Source: an uncultured Flammeovirgaceae bacterium
GTDB lineage: Bacteria; Bacteroidota; Bacteroidia; Cytophagales; Cyclobacteriaceae
NCBI GenBank assembly: GCA_937883755.1
Contig: CAKZYA010000016.1
Location: forward strand, 54,399 to 118,398
Length of the DNA: 64,000 nt
Reading direction: 5' to 3'
Shown here: positions 8,299-17,169 of the stretch, piece after piece
How the letters are laid out: the number at the start of each line of letters is the position of its first letter
Numbering within the stretch: position 1 is the stretch's first letter
The notes under the pieces: model-generated
What the model saw: only the letters and a program-made list of their open reading frames with translations
Told to the model about the DNA's origin: nothing
Database searches by the model: none
Made by a program: the position numbers and the translations under genes

Positions 8299-9384
8299 TT
8301 AAATATATTCGCTTCCTTTCTGCTCTTTAGCCTGCTTCATAATATGTTTAAGGTGCTCTACCTCTGATTTAGGACAAATTAGTAGCACATCAGAACTATC
8401 GGCGACCAAATAGTTATGTAGACTGTGTACAATAATCAATTTCCCATCAGTACTCTTAATATAGCACCCTTTACTATTGAAATGCAGTGCATTAGCCTCA
8501 ATTGTGTTGTCCCCATTACCCTGGGTTTTCAGTGAGAACAGCGAGTGCCAAGAATCGATAGACGACCAATCAAAGCTCCCAACTAACACATATTGGTGAT
8601 CATATTTCTCTAAGATCCCGTAACTCAACGGAATATTTTTACACTGAGAGTAAGCTTTCTTTAAAAAGGCTAGTTCTTGTTCCGTATTATAGTGCTGTGC
8701 GCCAGGATAAAACACTTCAGCAACCTCAGGCAAATGCTTTTGTACTGCTGTAATAATTGCACTTACATGCCAAACGTAGATGTCGGTATTCCATACAAAA
8801 TCACCACTATTAACAAATAAGTTAGCTATTTCAATCTGGGGTTTATCCGTGAGCGTTTTTACTTTTTTCACTACTCCGGCATTATCGTAGTGGTATTGAA
8901 TGTAGCGATAGCGGGTTTCGGGCTGAGAAGGTTTAATGCCGATCATCAGTAATTTCTTTGGATCAACTGTTGCAACTTCAATCGCCTTACCCATATCGCG
9001 CAAGAAAGCTACCTCACCTAGGATGGCATGATCCGCCGGCATCATAATAATGACAGCGGAAGGATTGAGTTGCTCAATTCTATAAGCTGCGTAAGCCGCA
9101 CAAACCGCAGCACCACGGTGGGTAGGCTCTACAAGTAGTTGCTGATCAGCTAATTGAGGTAATTGCTCTTTTACTAAGCTCGCATAAGGCTCAGTAGTGG
9201 CCACCATAATATGACTTTCGTCGCAGAGAGCTTGGCAACGTTCGTAGGTTAATTGTAACAATGACTTTCCAATACCCAGTAAGTCCAGAAAAGGCTTGGG
9301 CATATTTTTACGACTGAACGGCCAGAAATCCGAAGTTGAATGATTGCCCGTAGTGATAACCACAAAATTGCTATTCCTTGCCAT
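8299..9384 (-). CDS. mannose-1-phosphate guanylyltransferase homologue with degenerate nucleotide loop
   Basis: 361 residues aligning by eye with ManC/GMP: PKPFLDLLG (29-37), VEPTHRGAAVCAAYAAY (85-101), MMPADHA (114-120), NSGDFVWNTDIY and DWSSIDSWHSLF all correspond to family landmarks. The N-terminal signature, normally GGxGxRxWPxSR, reads TTGNHSTSDFWPFSR here: the glycines and arginine that hold the nucleotide triphosphate are lost. A second landmark, PETGYGYI in typical enzymes, is PETRYRYI. The reading frame and the rest of the fold are intact, so this is not a decaying pseudogene. It may be catalytically dead, regulatory, or use another donor. Convergent with the esterase and divergent from recQ. 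Confidence 0.85.
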   Translation of the reverse strand: MARNSNFVVITTGNHSTSDFWPFSRKNMPKPFLDLLGIGKSLLQLTYERCQALCDESHIMVATTEPYASLVKEQLPQLADQQLLVEPTHRGAAVCAAYAAYRIEQLNPSAVIIMMPADHAILGEVAFLRDMGKAIEVATVDPKKLLMIGIKPSQPETRYRYIQYHYDNAGVVKKVKTLTDKPQIEIANLFVNSGDFVWNTDIYVWHVSAIITAVQKHLPEVAEVFYPGAQHYNTEQELAFLKKAYSQCKNIPLSYGILEKYDHQYVLVGSFDWSSIDSWHSLFSLKTQGNGDNTIEANALHFNSKGCYIKSTDGKLIIVHSLHNYLVADSSDVLLICPKSEVEHLKHIMKQAKEQKGSEYI

Positions 9385-9488
9385 AAGTAAGTGTAATCGC
9401 CCTCTAGCCCAATGGCGAATATAACTTTTGACGATTCACGAAACAACCTTCGTCCCCATCACGCTAAATTTTGTTTAAGAATATTTTA

Positions 9489-9617
9489 ATGAAAGAACAA
9501 ATTCAGTATATATTTTGTAATAACTCGGTAAAATATTATCTTCAAAAAAGTATTAACGATCCAGAAAGCCAACAGTCAAGCACGGCGTTGGTTTTTTTAC
9601 GTAACCTATCTTCTTGA
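9489..9617 (+). CDS. possible 42-residue upstream ORF ahead of recQ
   Basis: An ATG at 9489 opens 42 codons ending in TGA at 9617, three bases before the recQ start codon. The predicted peptide (starting MKEQIQYIFC) has no recognised domain. The tight spacing could mean translational coupling or a leader peptide, but AT-rich DNA makes such frames common. Weakly supported. Confidence 0.2.
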   Translation: MKEQIQYIFCNNSVKYYLQKSINDPESQQSSTALVFLRNLSS

Positions 9618-9620
9618 CTA

Positions 9621-11816
9621 ATGGTAGAGCAAACAGTTGATCTACAAGCTGCCCTTAAACAATATTTTGGTTTCAATCATTTTCGCGGGAATCAGGAGGC
9701 TATTATTCAGAATATCCTTAATCGCCGTAACACCTTCGTTATCATGCCTACTGGTGCAGGAAAATCCCTGTGCTACCAGCTTCCGGCACTGCTTCAGGAA
9801 GGAACAGCGATTGTAATTTCTCCGCTAATTGCCCTGATGAAAAATCAGGTAGACCAGTTAAACGGCTTTAATATTGATGCCCGGTTTTTGAACTCGACGC
9901 TGAGTAAAACTGAGATCAACCGGGTTAGGCATGACACTCTCAAGGGAAAGACCAAGTTGCTATACGTAGCTCCTGAGTCGTTGACCAAAGAGGATAACAT
10001 CAAGTTTCTGCAAGAAGCTAACATTTCTTTCGTAGCGGTTGATGAAGCTCACTGTATCTCCGAATGGGGGCATGATTTTCGTCCGGAATACAGACGAATT
10101 AAGTTTATTATTTCCCAATTGAAAGACAACGTACCCATCATTGCCCTGACTGCCACAGCAACCCCTAAGGTGCAGTTAGACATTCAGCGCAACCTACAGA
10201 TGGAAGAAGCTGATCTATTTAAATCTTCGTTTAACCGGGAAAATCTTTTCTATGAAGTCCGACCCAAGACGCAGATTAAAAAGCAGCTTGTGAAATTTGT
10301 TAAGCAGTATCCTGGCAAGTCAGGGATCATCTACTGCCTGAGTCGCAAAAAAGTTGAGGAGATCGCCGAATTCCTTCAAGTAAATGGCATTAAAGCAGCC
10401 CCTTACCATGCTGGACTTGATGCTAACGTCCGGGTGAAAAACCAGGATGCTTTCCTGAATGAGGATGTAGATGTAATTGTTGCCACTATCGCTTTCGGTA
10501 TGGGTATCGACAAGCCCGATGTACGCTTTGTCATTCATTATAACGTACCCAAGTCGCTGGAAGGCTACTACCAAGAGACCGGGCGAGCCGGACGCGATAG
10601 TCGGGAAGCCACCTGCCTAATGTTCTACAGCTATAGCGATATTCTTAAACTAGAAAAGTTTAATAAAGATAAAACGGTAACCGAACGCGACAATGCTCGC
10701 CACTTGCTTGGTGAAATGATCGCCTACTCTGAATCGGCAGTCTGCCGAAAGAGACAGCTGTTGCATTACTTCGGCGAATATTTACCCGAAAACTGCGGTT
10801 TTTGCGATAACTGTAAGAATCCTAAGGAGCAATACGAGGGGAAAGAAATGGTGGAGACAGCCCTTCAGGCGGTACAACAAACCAACGAACGCTTCGGCAT
10901 TAATCATCTGGTTGACGTAATCCGCGGTTCGGCTAACCAGTACGTAAAAAGCTATAAGCACGATGACCTCTCGGTTTACGGAAAGGGGAAAGAACATACG
11001 GCTGAGCAGTGGAGCTCCGTGCTGCGCCAAACCCTGATTGCTGAGTTATTAGAAAAAGATATTGAGAACATCGGCGTAATTAAATTGAACCGGAAAGGGG
11101 AAGAGTTTCTTCATAATCCTCACTCACTTATGCTTTCTAAGAATCATGTGTTTGAAGATGTGAGCGAAAGCGAGGAAAATGATGGCACACTTGGGCAAGG
11201 AAACTCAATGATGCACGGAAAGTCGTACGATGAAAATTTATTTGTACGGCTGAAACAACTTCGTAAAGACATTGCTAAACGTAAAAATGTACCTCCTTAT
11301 GTAGTCTTTCAGGAGCCCTCGTTAGAGGAAATGGCAACGACCTACCCTACTACCAAAGAAGAAATGGCAAGTATCAACGGGGTAGGCATGGGAAAGGTAC
11401 ACAAGTACGGACTACCCTTTTTGAAAGTTATTGAAGAGTACGTTGCTGAGAATGATATTACTACGGCTTCGGACGTACTAATTAAGTCTACAGTCAACAA
11501 ATCGAAAAATAAAATTGTCATTATCCAGCAGATTGACAAGAAAGTTGACTTTGAAGAGATTGCTGATGCACTGAGCCTCTCTATGGAAGAACTGGTCAGT
11601 GAAATTGAGCATATTTGCTACTCAGGTACTAAACTTAGTATTGATTACTACCTAGAGCAGTTTCTAGACGATGAGCATTTCGATGAGTTGCACGATTATT
11701 TCCTCAATGCTGAGACTGATCGTATCACTCATGCCTTGGATGAATTTGACGGTGACTATACCGAAGAAGAGTTACGTCTGTTCCGAGTTAAATTTCTATC
11801 CGAGTACGCCAACTGA
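9621..11816 (+). CDS. recQ: ATP-dependent DNA helicase RecQ
   Basis: 731 residues. SF2 helicase motifs are in order: Q-motif region [10 protein letters not shown] (16-25), Walker A MPTGAGKS (42-49), DEAH (141-144), [17 protein letters not shown], and motif [13 protein letters not shown]. The RQC region has the zinc-binding cysteines (C near 378, then CGFCDNC near 393-399), followed by winged-helix and an HRDC domain (about 527-600, [13 protein letters not shown]). A further C-terminal extension of about 110 residues is acidic near its end, as in Bacteroidota RecQ proteins longer than the E. coli enzyme. It unwinds recombination and replication intermediates 3' to 5'. Confidence 0.96.
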   Translation: MVEQTVDLQAALKQYFGFNHFRGNQEAIIQNILNRRNTFVIMPTGAGKSLCYQLPALLQEGTAIVISPLIALMKNQVDQLNGFNIDARFLNSTLSKTEINRVRHDTLKGKTKLLYVAPESLTKEDNIKFLQEANISFVAVDEAHCISEWGHDFRPEYRRIKFIISQLKDNVPIIALTATATPKVQLDIQRNLQMEEADLFKSSFNRENLFYEVRPKTQIKKQLVKFVKQYPGKSGIIYCLSRKKVEEIAEFLQVNGIKAAPYHAGLDANVRVKNQDAFLNEDVDVIVATIAFGMGIDKPDVRFVIHYNVPKSLEGYYQETGRAGRDSREATCLMFYSYSDILKLEKFNKDKTVTERDNARHLLGEMIAYSESAVCRKRQLLHYFGEYLPENCGFCDNCKNPKEQYEGKEMVETALQAVQQTNERFGINHLVDVIRGSANQYVKSYKHDDLSVYGKGKEHTAEQWSSVLRQTLIAELLEKDIENIGVIKLNRKGEEFLHNPHSLMLSKNHVFEDVSESEENDGTLGQGNSMMHGKSYDENLFVRLKQLRKDIAKRKNVPPYVVFQEPSLEEMATTYPTTKEEMASINGVGMGKVHKYGLPFLKVIEEYVAENDITTASDVLIKSTVNKSKNKIVIIQQIDKKVDFEEIADALSLSMEELVSEIEHICYSGTKLSIDYYLEQFLDDEHFDELHDYFLNAETDRITHALDEFDGDYTEEELRLFRVKFLSEYAN

Positions 11817-11920
11817 TTCAACAACTCGCTTCTTGAAAAGCTTAACATTTTCCTAATCTACATTTTTCTAATTACCCCAGAAAATTAGCTAGGTTGCTGG
11901 TTTACCTACCTAATTTTTGA

Positions 11921-12901
11921 ATGGAAGATACAGCAAGTGCGCTAGATTGGCTTTCTATGAGCCTTGAATTGTTAGCGGGTTTAGTACTTTTTATCTATGC
12001 GGTCACTCTATTATCAGAAGCAGTAAAAGCAATTGCTGATGACCAGATTCGTACTTGGCTCGCCCGATTTACGACTAATCGTTTTACTGGAGTGCTTACC
12101 GGAACTGCGGCTACGGCTATTGTCGGTTCGTCTTCGGTAACCATCATCATGGTTATCACCTTGGTAAACGCAGGTTTGCTAACCTTTGTAGAATCTCTGG
12201 GCGTGGTAATGGGCTCGAATATTGGCACTACTTTCTCGAGTCAGCTCATCGCGTTTAATGTAGATGAATACGCTCCCATTGGGCTATTTGTTGGCTTTCT
12301 GCTTCTATCAGTAAGTAAATCAGATCGGTGGAGGAGTATTGGAAGAATTATTTTTGCGCTCGGGCTTATTTTCTTTGGTCTGCATCTAATGGGCGAAGCC
12401 ATGAGTCCACTCAAAAACTACCAACCCTTTATTCAAGTCATCCAAGAACTGGAGAATCCCTGGTTAGGCGTACTAGTGGGCGCAGGATTTACCGTACTCA
12501 TTCAATCTTCTTCGGCTACTATGGGTATTGTGATTACGCTAGCCAGTCAGGGAATGATGACGCTTCCAGCGGGGGTAGCCGTTATGCTAGGAGCTGAGAT
12601 TGGCACCTGTGCCAATACACTGATTGCCTCCATAGGGCGCGACCGAGCGGCTATTCGCACTGGCATCTTTCATCTAGCATTTAATATCACAACCGTAGTT
12701 ATCGGAGTACTTGTCGTTGATGAAATTATTCAGGCTGCCGAGTGGATATCGAATGGCGCTAGTTTAGAGCGAAAAGTAGCCAATGCTCACCTGATCTTTA
12801 ACGTAGGCGGAGTAGCTGTATTTGTCGGACTGTTAGGAGTTATAGCGAAAGCACTTCATTGGCTAGTCCCTGATAAGAGAAAGGAACTCACTTCTGTGTA
12901 A
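11921..12901 (+). CDS. Na+/phosphate cotransporter family protein (NptA/PNaS type)
   Basis: 326 residues and roughly 8-9 predicted membrane helices. Two internal repeats each carry the family signature: GSSSVTIIMVITLVNAG (69-85) and QSSSATMGIVITLASQG (around 190-207), each followed by a GxxIGT turn (MGSNIGT; LGAEIGT). This is the Na/Pi symporter fold. Many bacterial members are about 550 residues with a C-terminal PhoU-like domain, which is absent here. Presumably imports phosphate or a related anion with sodium. It follows recQ by 104 bp on the same strand; co-transcription is possible but not shown. Confidence 0.9.
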   Translation: MEDTASALDWLSMSLELLAGLVLFIYAVTLLSEAVKAIADDQIRTWLARFTTNRFTGVLTGTAATAIVGSSSVTIIMVITLVNAGLLTFVESLGVVMGSNIGTTFSSQLIAFNVDEYAPIGLFVGFLLLSVSKSDRWRSIGRIIFALGLIFFGLHLMGEAMSPLKNYQPFIQVIQELENPWLGVLVGAGFTVLIQSSSATMGIVITLASQGMMTLPAGVAVMLGAEIGTCANTLIASIGRDRAAIRTGIFHLAFNITTVVIGVLVVDEIIQAAEWISNGASLERKVANAHLIFNVGGVAVFVGLLGVIAKALHWLVPDKRKELTSV

Positions 12902-12953
12902 ATATTCGTCTGAGGCAGTACCTTGCCAGTTGGTTACACATAATTGTGATGAA

Positions 12954-13547
12954 ATGAAGCGACCAGCATTTGAGGATATAAAAACGGGCCAAGAATTTAA
13001 TCGGTGGTACTGGCTGAAAGCGGAAATGATTGAAATATGTAAACATTCCAATCTACCTACGCACGGTCGAAAGTTTGACCTGCGCGACCGAATAATGTAT
13101 GCTTTGGATAACAATGGTGCTATCTTGGAAGAACCAGTCGAGAAAAAGGCAACATCAAAATTCAATTGGGCTAGGTCCGAACTCACTCCGGAAACCCTGA
13201 TTACTGATAATGTTTCTTTCGGCCCCAACTTCAGAAAATTTATGAAAAGCCAGGTTGGAAATAAGTTTTCTTGCCACAGCGACTTTATGGATTGGGTAAA
13301 AGCTAATGAAGGAAAGACCTTGAAAGATGCGGTTGAACAATGGTATGCCCTAGAAGCCAGGAAGAATGATCCGGCATTTAGGCGGGAAATCGCCGATAAT
13401 AATATGCTTAGTCAATATATTCGTGACTTCTTAGACGATAATGCCAGAAAAACGCTGAAAGACGCTAAGAAGTACTGGCAATTGAAAAAGCAACTTCCCA
13501 CAGAAACCGGATTTGTACGATACGAAAGAACCGACTTAGAGCTTTGA
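12954..13547 (+). CDS. SAP-like / DUF6434 domain protein
   Basis: I start at ATG 12954 (197 residues); the longer frame would need a TTG start. The N-terminal part (about 10-50), FNRWYWLKAEMIEICKHSNL followed by GRKFDLRDRI, resembles a SAP-type helix-extended-loop-helix nucleic-acid-binding motif. The middle (about 57-125, KFNWARSELTPETLITDN and onward to MDWVKANEGKTLKDAVEQWY) matches DUF6434 as I remember it. The same GKTLKDA-type motif recurs near the C-terminus as ARKTLKDAKKYW. Probably a small cytoplasmic protein, perhaps DNA-associated. Function unknown. Confidence 0.75.
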   Translation: MKRPAFEDIKTGQEFNRWYWLKAEMIEICKHSNLPTHGRKFDLRDRIMYALDNNGAILEEPVEKKATSKFNWARSELTPETLITDNVSFGPNFRKFMKSQVGNKFSCHSDFMDWVKANEGKTLKDAVEQWYALEARKNDPAFRREIADNNMLSQYIRDFLDDNARKTLKDAKKYWQLKKQLPTETGFVRYERTDLEL

Positions 13548-13671
13548 CTTTTTGCAGAGTCATCGGATACATTTTATCCCGAAAATTGACTACTCACAAA
13601 GAGCTAAAAGAATATCGATGAAAAAGTAAAACGTACTCTCAGGTAATTCTTACCTGTAACATTTATTCACT

Positions 13672-15099
13672 ATGAAATACCTTACGCTTTTCTTTATACT
13701 TTTAGTGAGCTCGCTAAACTCATGGTCGCAGATTCCTTCAGTACCTCTATCAGCTTATCAATCACACGAAAAGTACCGCGAGACTAGCATTACCCACCGC
13801 CGGTTCAAGCATAGCGATTTAGAACCGCTGCTACTCAAGTTTCGGGATAGCCCATTATTTCAGGTCACTTTGCTAGGTAAGTCAATTGAAGGTCGTACTA
13901 TCTACGATGTGTCTTTCGGAAACGGAAAAACTACTGTCTTGCTATGGTCGCAAATGCACGGCGATGAAACTACTGCTACCATGGCAGGACTCGATCTTTT
14001 CAACTTTTTTGCTCAGAGTGACGAGCTTAATCCACTGCGCCAGCAAATTTTAGATAAACTGAATATTCACTTCATCCCAATGCTTAACCCCGACGGTGCC
14101 GAGCAATTTCAGCGACACAATGCCATTGATATTGACCTCAACCGGGATGCCATACGACTGCAATCGCCTGAATCCCAGATACTAAAGCGAGTACGGGATA
14201 GCCTACAAGCTGACTTCGGATTTAATTTGCATGACCAAAGCACCTATTATACCGCTGGAGTTAGCCCCCATCCGGCAACTATTTCGTTTCTGGCTCCTGC
14301 CTATAATTACGAAAAAGAGGTAAACCAAGTACGAAATCAGGCTTTGCAACTAATCGTGCTACTGAATGATGCTATTCAGCCGTTCATTCCTAATCAAGTG
14401 GGACGATACAACGATGATTTTGAACCCCGTGCCTTTGGCGATAACATGCAAAAGTGGGGCACTAGTACCATTCTTATTGAGTCAGGAGGATATAAAGATG
14501 ATCCTGAAAAGCAGCAAATTCGTAAGATCAATTTTGTACTGTTCCTTACCGGATTACACGCTATTGCTCAGCAAAATTATCAGAAAGCCAATATACAAGA
14601 CTACTTTACCATTCCGGAAAACGAACGACGGTTATACGATTTGGTAATCCGCAATGCCAAACAAGAGAAAAATGGTCAAGAGTTTATAATCGACCTAGGT
14701 GTAAACCGTACCGAAATTGATATGGCTGACCACCGTCAGTTCTATCACCTTAGCCGAATTCAAAATATTGGTGATCTTTCTACTTACTTCGGATACCAAG
14801 AACTAGATGCCAATGGCCTAACTATTGAATCAGGAAAAACCTACCCCAAGGTTCAAAAAAATCTGCAAGCAGTAGCTGAGCTAAATACACAACGGTTACT
14901 AAAGCGAGGCTATACTACTGTACAGGTAAAAGATACTGAGAGTGATTCGCACCTTAGTAGTGCTTTACTACTTGATGTAGTACCAAGAGGGACAGAGCCT
15001 CGCAAAGCAATATTGCTAGGTCAGCGCGCCAACTTTATTCTAAAAAAGCGAAAGAGAGTGAAATATGCAGTAGTAAACGGAGTTATGATTGAACTTTAA
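13672..15099 (+). CDS. secreted M14-family zinc carboxypeptidase
   Basis: 475 residues with a signal peptide (1-20, ending NSWSQ). The peptidase domain contains the zinc motif HGDE (His96, Glu99), the substrate-binding NPDG (139-142) and DLNRD (156-160), the third zinc ligand His187 (NLHDQS) and the catalytic Glu270 (ILIESGG). All essential residues are present. The C-terminal 170 residues form an extra domain seen in Bacteroidota members. It should trim peptides or peptidoglycan stems in the periplasm or outside the cell. The stop codon region overlaps the longer possible frame of the next gene, which argues for the shorter start there. Confidence 0.93.
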   Translation: MKYLTLFFILLVSSLNSWSQIPSVPLSAYQSHEKYRETSITHRRFKHSDLEPLLLKFRDSPLFQVTLLGKSIEGRTIYDVSFGNGKTTVLLWSQMHGDETTATMAGLDLFNFFAQSDELNPLRQQILDKLNIHFIPMLNPDGAEQFQRHNAIDIDLNRDAIRLQSPESQILKRVRDSLQADFGFNLHDQSTYYTAGVSPHPATISFLAPAYNYEKEVNQVRNQALQLIVLLNDAIQPFIPNQVGRYNDDFEPRAFGDNMQKWGTSTILIESGGYKDDPEKQQIRKINFVLFLTGLHAIAQQNYQKANIQDYFTIPENERRLYDLVIRNAKQEKNGQEFIIDLGVNRTEIDMADHRQFYHLSRIQNIGDLSTYFGYQELDANGLTIESGKTYPKVQKNLQAVAELNTQRLLKRGYTTVQVKDTESDSHLSSALLLDVVPRGTEPRKAILLGQRANFILKKRKRVKYAVVNGVMIEL

Positions 15100-15172
15100 C
15101 ATTTTTTTTCCTAGAATTTGCGTATATTACAGCAATTTTGACTTGCAAAAAGTAGTTATCCACTGCTCTGAC

Positions 15173-15604
15173 ATGAATATTACTATACGAGAAACCAAAG
15201 GGATAAAGAAGAAAGATATTCTTTCCCTCTACGAAGCTAACCAATGGTCATCTGCCCAAAAACCCGATGCACTCTACAATGCCCTTATGAATTCTGATAC
15301 GCTGGTTTCAGCTTGGGATGGAAATACGCTAGTCGGTATCGGCAATGCTATTACAGATGGACATCTAGTCGTGTACTACCCCCACTTACTGGTACTGCCC
15401 GAGTATCAAGGGCACGGGGTTGGCAAAAAGCTGATGGAAGTGTTTCAGGAAAGGTACGCTGGATTTCATCAGCAGATTCTGGTGGCTGACGGACGGGCTA
15501 TTGATTTTTACGAACGATGTGGTTTCAAACCTGCGGGAGAGACTCGAGCCATGTGGATTTACAACGGCCAAGAACATGAAGCGATAAAAACCGGGCAAGA
15601 CTAA
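15173..15604 (+). CDS. GNAT family N-acetyltransferase
   Basis: Starting at ATG 15173 gives 143 residues; a longer TTG-initiated frame would overlap the M14 gene and has no domain content. The acetyl-CoA loop is visible as VLPEYQGHGVGKKLM, the canonical Q/RxxGxG/A motif A, with the following FYERCGF typical of motif B. It acetylates an unknown amine substrate. The gene follows the peptidase by 73 bp on the same strand. Confidence 0.9.
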   Translation: MNITIRETKGIKKKDILSLYEANQWSSAQKPDALYNALMNSDTLVSAWDGNTLVGIGNAITDGHLVVYYPHLLVLPEYQGHGVGKKLMEVFQERYAGFHQQILVADGRAIDFYERCGFKPAGETRAMWIYNGQEHEAIKTGQD

Positions 15605-15629
15605 AGCCTTACCCCATTTTTACATCTGC

Positions 15630-15998
15630 TTACGCATTTACCTGAATACGCTGGTACACGTCCACTCCAATGCCATTGGGGTCTTTGATTACAAAGTGGC
15701 GATCGCCCCAAACTTCATCTTTAATTTCAGCTACAATTGATACCCCCGCTTGCTTCAATCGCTCGTATTCTCGCTGAGCATCATTAGTTTGAAAAGCTAA
15801 CCAGCTACCCCCGCCAAAAGCCGGTTGAAACAGCGTGTTTTGCTGAGGAAGATTCGGTAGCATAAAACCTAGTTCATGCTCTCCTTTTTTAAGAAGGATA
15901 AACCAGTCATCTTCGAAAATCACTTCAAAGCCAAAATGCTCAGTGTAGAACGCTTTGGTTTCGGCTAATTTGGTGGTGTTAAATCCAGGATACATCAT
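15630..15998 (-). CDS. VOC superfamily (glyoxalase/bleomycin-resistance) protein
   Basis: The tandem ATGs at 15998/15995 fit the family N-terminus (MMYPGFNTTKLAETKAFYTEHFGF), giving about 122 residues; the longer frame needs a TTG start. It has the paired beta-alpha-beta-beta-beta layout of a single VOC unit, with KAFYTEHFGFEVIFED at the start and HFVIKDPNGIGVDVYQ at the end. Such proteins bind metal or small organic ligands; several confer antibiotic tolerance or act as dioxygenases. Not assignable further. Convergent with the GNAT gene, 25 bp apart. Confidence 0.85.
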   Translation of the reverse strand: MMYPGFNTTKLAETKAFYTEHFGFEVIFEDDWFILLKKGEHELGFMLPNLPQQNTLFQPAFGGGSWLAFQTNDAQREYERLKQAGVSIVAEIKDEVWGDRHFVIKDPNGIGVDVYQRIQVNA

Positions 15999-16126
15999 GG
16001 TGATAAAGGTTTTAGTGAAACAATACACCAAAGATCATAGCCGGGAGTGACAACCCTATGTCAGCAGAGTTCATTTTGTAATAGGCAATAAATAGTGAGT
16101 AATGATGCGTAACTGTACTGCCAGTA

Positions 16127-17056
16127 TTAATCATTATTATCCCCGTAGTGCCGTATCAATTCGTGAACTAATTTTTGCATCATATCGCTCAGTGATGGAG
16201 GAGAAATAATTGTGACGCCATTACCGTACATTAGTAGCCAGCGAGCAAAGTGCTCGATATGAGACACCAGAAACCAATATTCGACACCATCTTCAACCTC
16301 CTTCTCTTGCACGAATCCATAACGGTAGCGGTCTTGCCCCACAAAGCGGATAACCACAGATTGAAATCGTACCTTCACCAATACAGTATCTGTCATCTGA
16401 CTTTGCCGATCTAGATACTGCTCCAGGTTGAGTCGGTCACGTAAGTGATATTTCTGATTGGTGACATCTAGCTTGCTCATTCGGTCAAGGCGAAAATCAC
16501 GATAATCCTGCCGGAGCTGGCAGTAGGCGATGATGTGCCAGGCATCACCGTAGTAAACCATACCAATGGGTTCAATACCCCGACGGGTAAACTGACCACT
16601 ACTCGGTGAGAAATAGTCCATTTCTACTACTTGGCAATTAAGTAATGCTTGCTGGATTTTTTCCAGGTGCAGTTCATCGGGCTGTTGATTAGGAGGGTTA
16701 AGCACGGCTACTCTATTTTCTAAATCATTTAACATTTCTTGCTGCTCTGTTTTAAGCACCGATTTAATCTTAAACAAAGCGTTCTGATGATATTTTTGAA
16801 CCGAAGCATCGGTTAGCTGACTCACTAACTTACCTGAAACTAGCATGGCACGAGCCTCTTCAGGAGTAAAGTGTACGGGTGGCAACCGATAACCATCCGC
16901 CAAAAAATAACCAATACCTGCTTCTTCCAACGCTCGGATGTCCCGATATACTGTTCGTAAACTAATCTCAAACCGATCCGCAATTTCCTGAGCCCGAATA
17001 ATGCGTTGACTCTGTAGTTGGATCAGAATAGCCGTTAATCGGTCAATACGGTTCAT
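16127..17056 (-). CDS. YafY-type HTH/WYL-domain transcriptional regulator
   Basis: 309 residues. An N-terminal winged HTH of the DeoR/HTH_11 type (about 1-60, EIADRFEISLRTVYRDIRALEEAGI) is followed by a linker and a WYL domain (about 140-220) containing VEMDYFSPSSG, IEPIGMVYYGDAWHIIAYC and YRDFRLDRM, and a C-terminal WCX extension. WYL domains sense ligands such as nucleotides or ssDNA. It probably represses its own gene or the divergent PAS gene at 17170; the 113-bp shared gap is the obvious operator location. Confidence 0.92.
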   Translation of the reverse strand: MNRIDRLTAILIQLQSQRIIRAQEIADRFEISLRTVYRDIRALEEAGIGYFLADGYRLPPVHFTPEEARAMLVSGKLVSQLTDASVQKYHQNALFKIKSVLKTEQQEMLNDLENRVAVLNPPNQQPDELHLEKIQQALLNCQVVEMDYFSPSSGQFTRRGIEPIGMVYYGDAWHIIAYCQLRQDYRDFRLDRMSKLDVTNQKYHLRDRLNLEQYLDRQSQMTDTVLVKVRFQSVVIRFVGQDRYRYGFVQEKEVEDGVEYWFLVSHIEHFARWLLMYGNGVTIISPPSLSDMMQKLVHELIRHYGDNND

Positions 17057-17126
17057 AAAAATGAAATCAAATGTAACTCATGTAATATATGATTCAAAAA
17101 TCCTGAATTAATCTGCATGATGATAA

Positions 17127-17134
17127 TAATTTTG
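17127..17134 (+). promoter_or_regulatory. candidate -7 box for the PAS/DHp gene
   Basis: TAATTTTG at 17127-17134 matches the Bacteroidota TAnnTTTG -7 consensus and lies 35 bp before the ATG at 17170. I see no clear TTG-type -33 element at the right distance, so support is weak. Confidence 0.3.
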
Positions 17135-17169
17135 TATTTACGAATTAACATTATTCTGCTGAACATTAA

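Noticed and set aside
9575..9597. CCAAC...GTTGG with T-run just before recQ as a terminator
   Set aside because: Stem of only about five pairs around a long loop and there is no plus-strand gene upstream to terminate. Chance is the better explanation.
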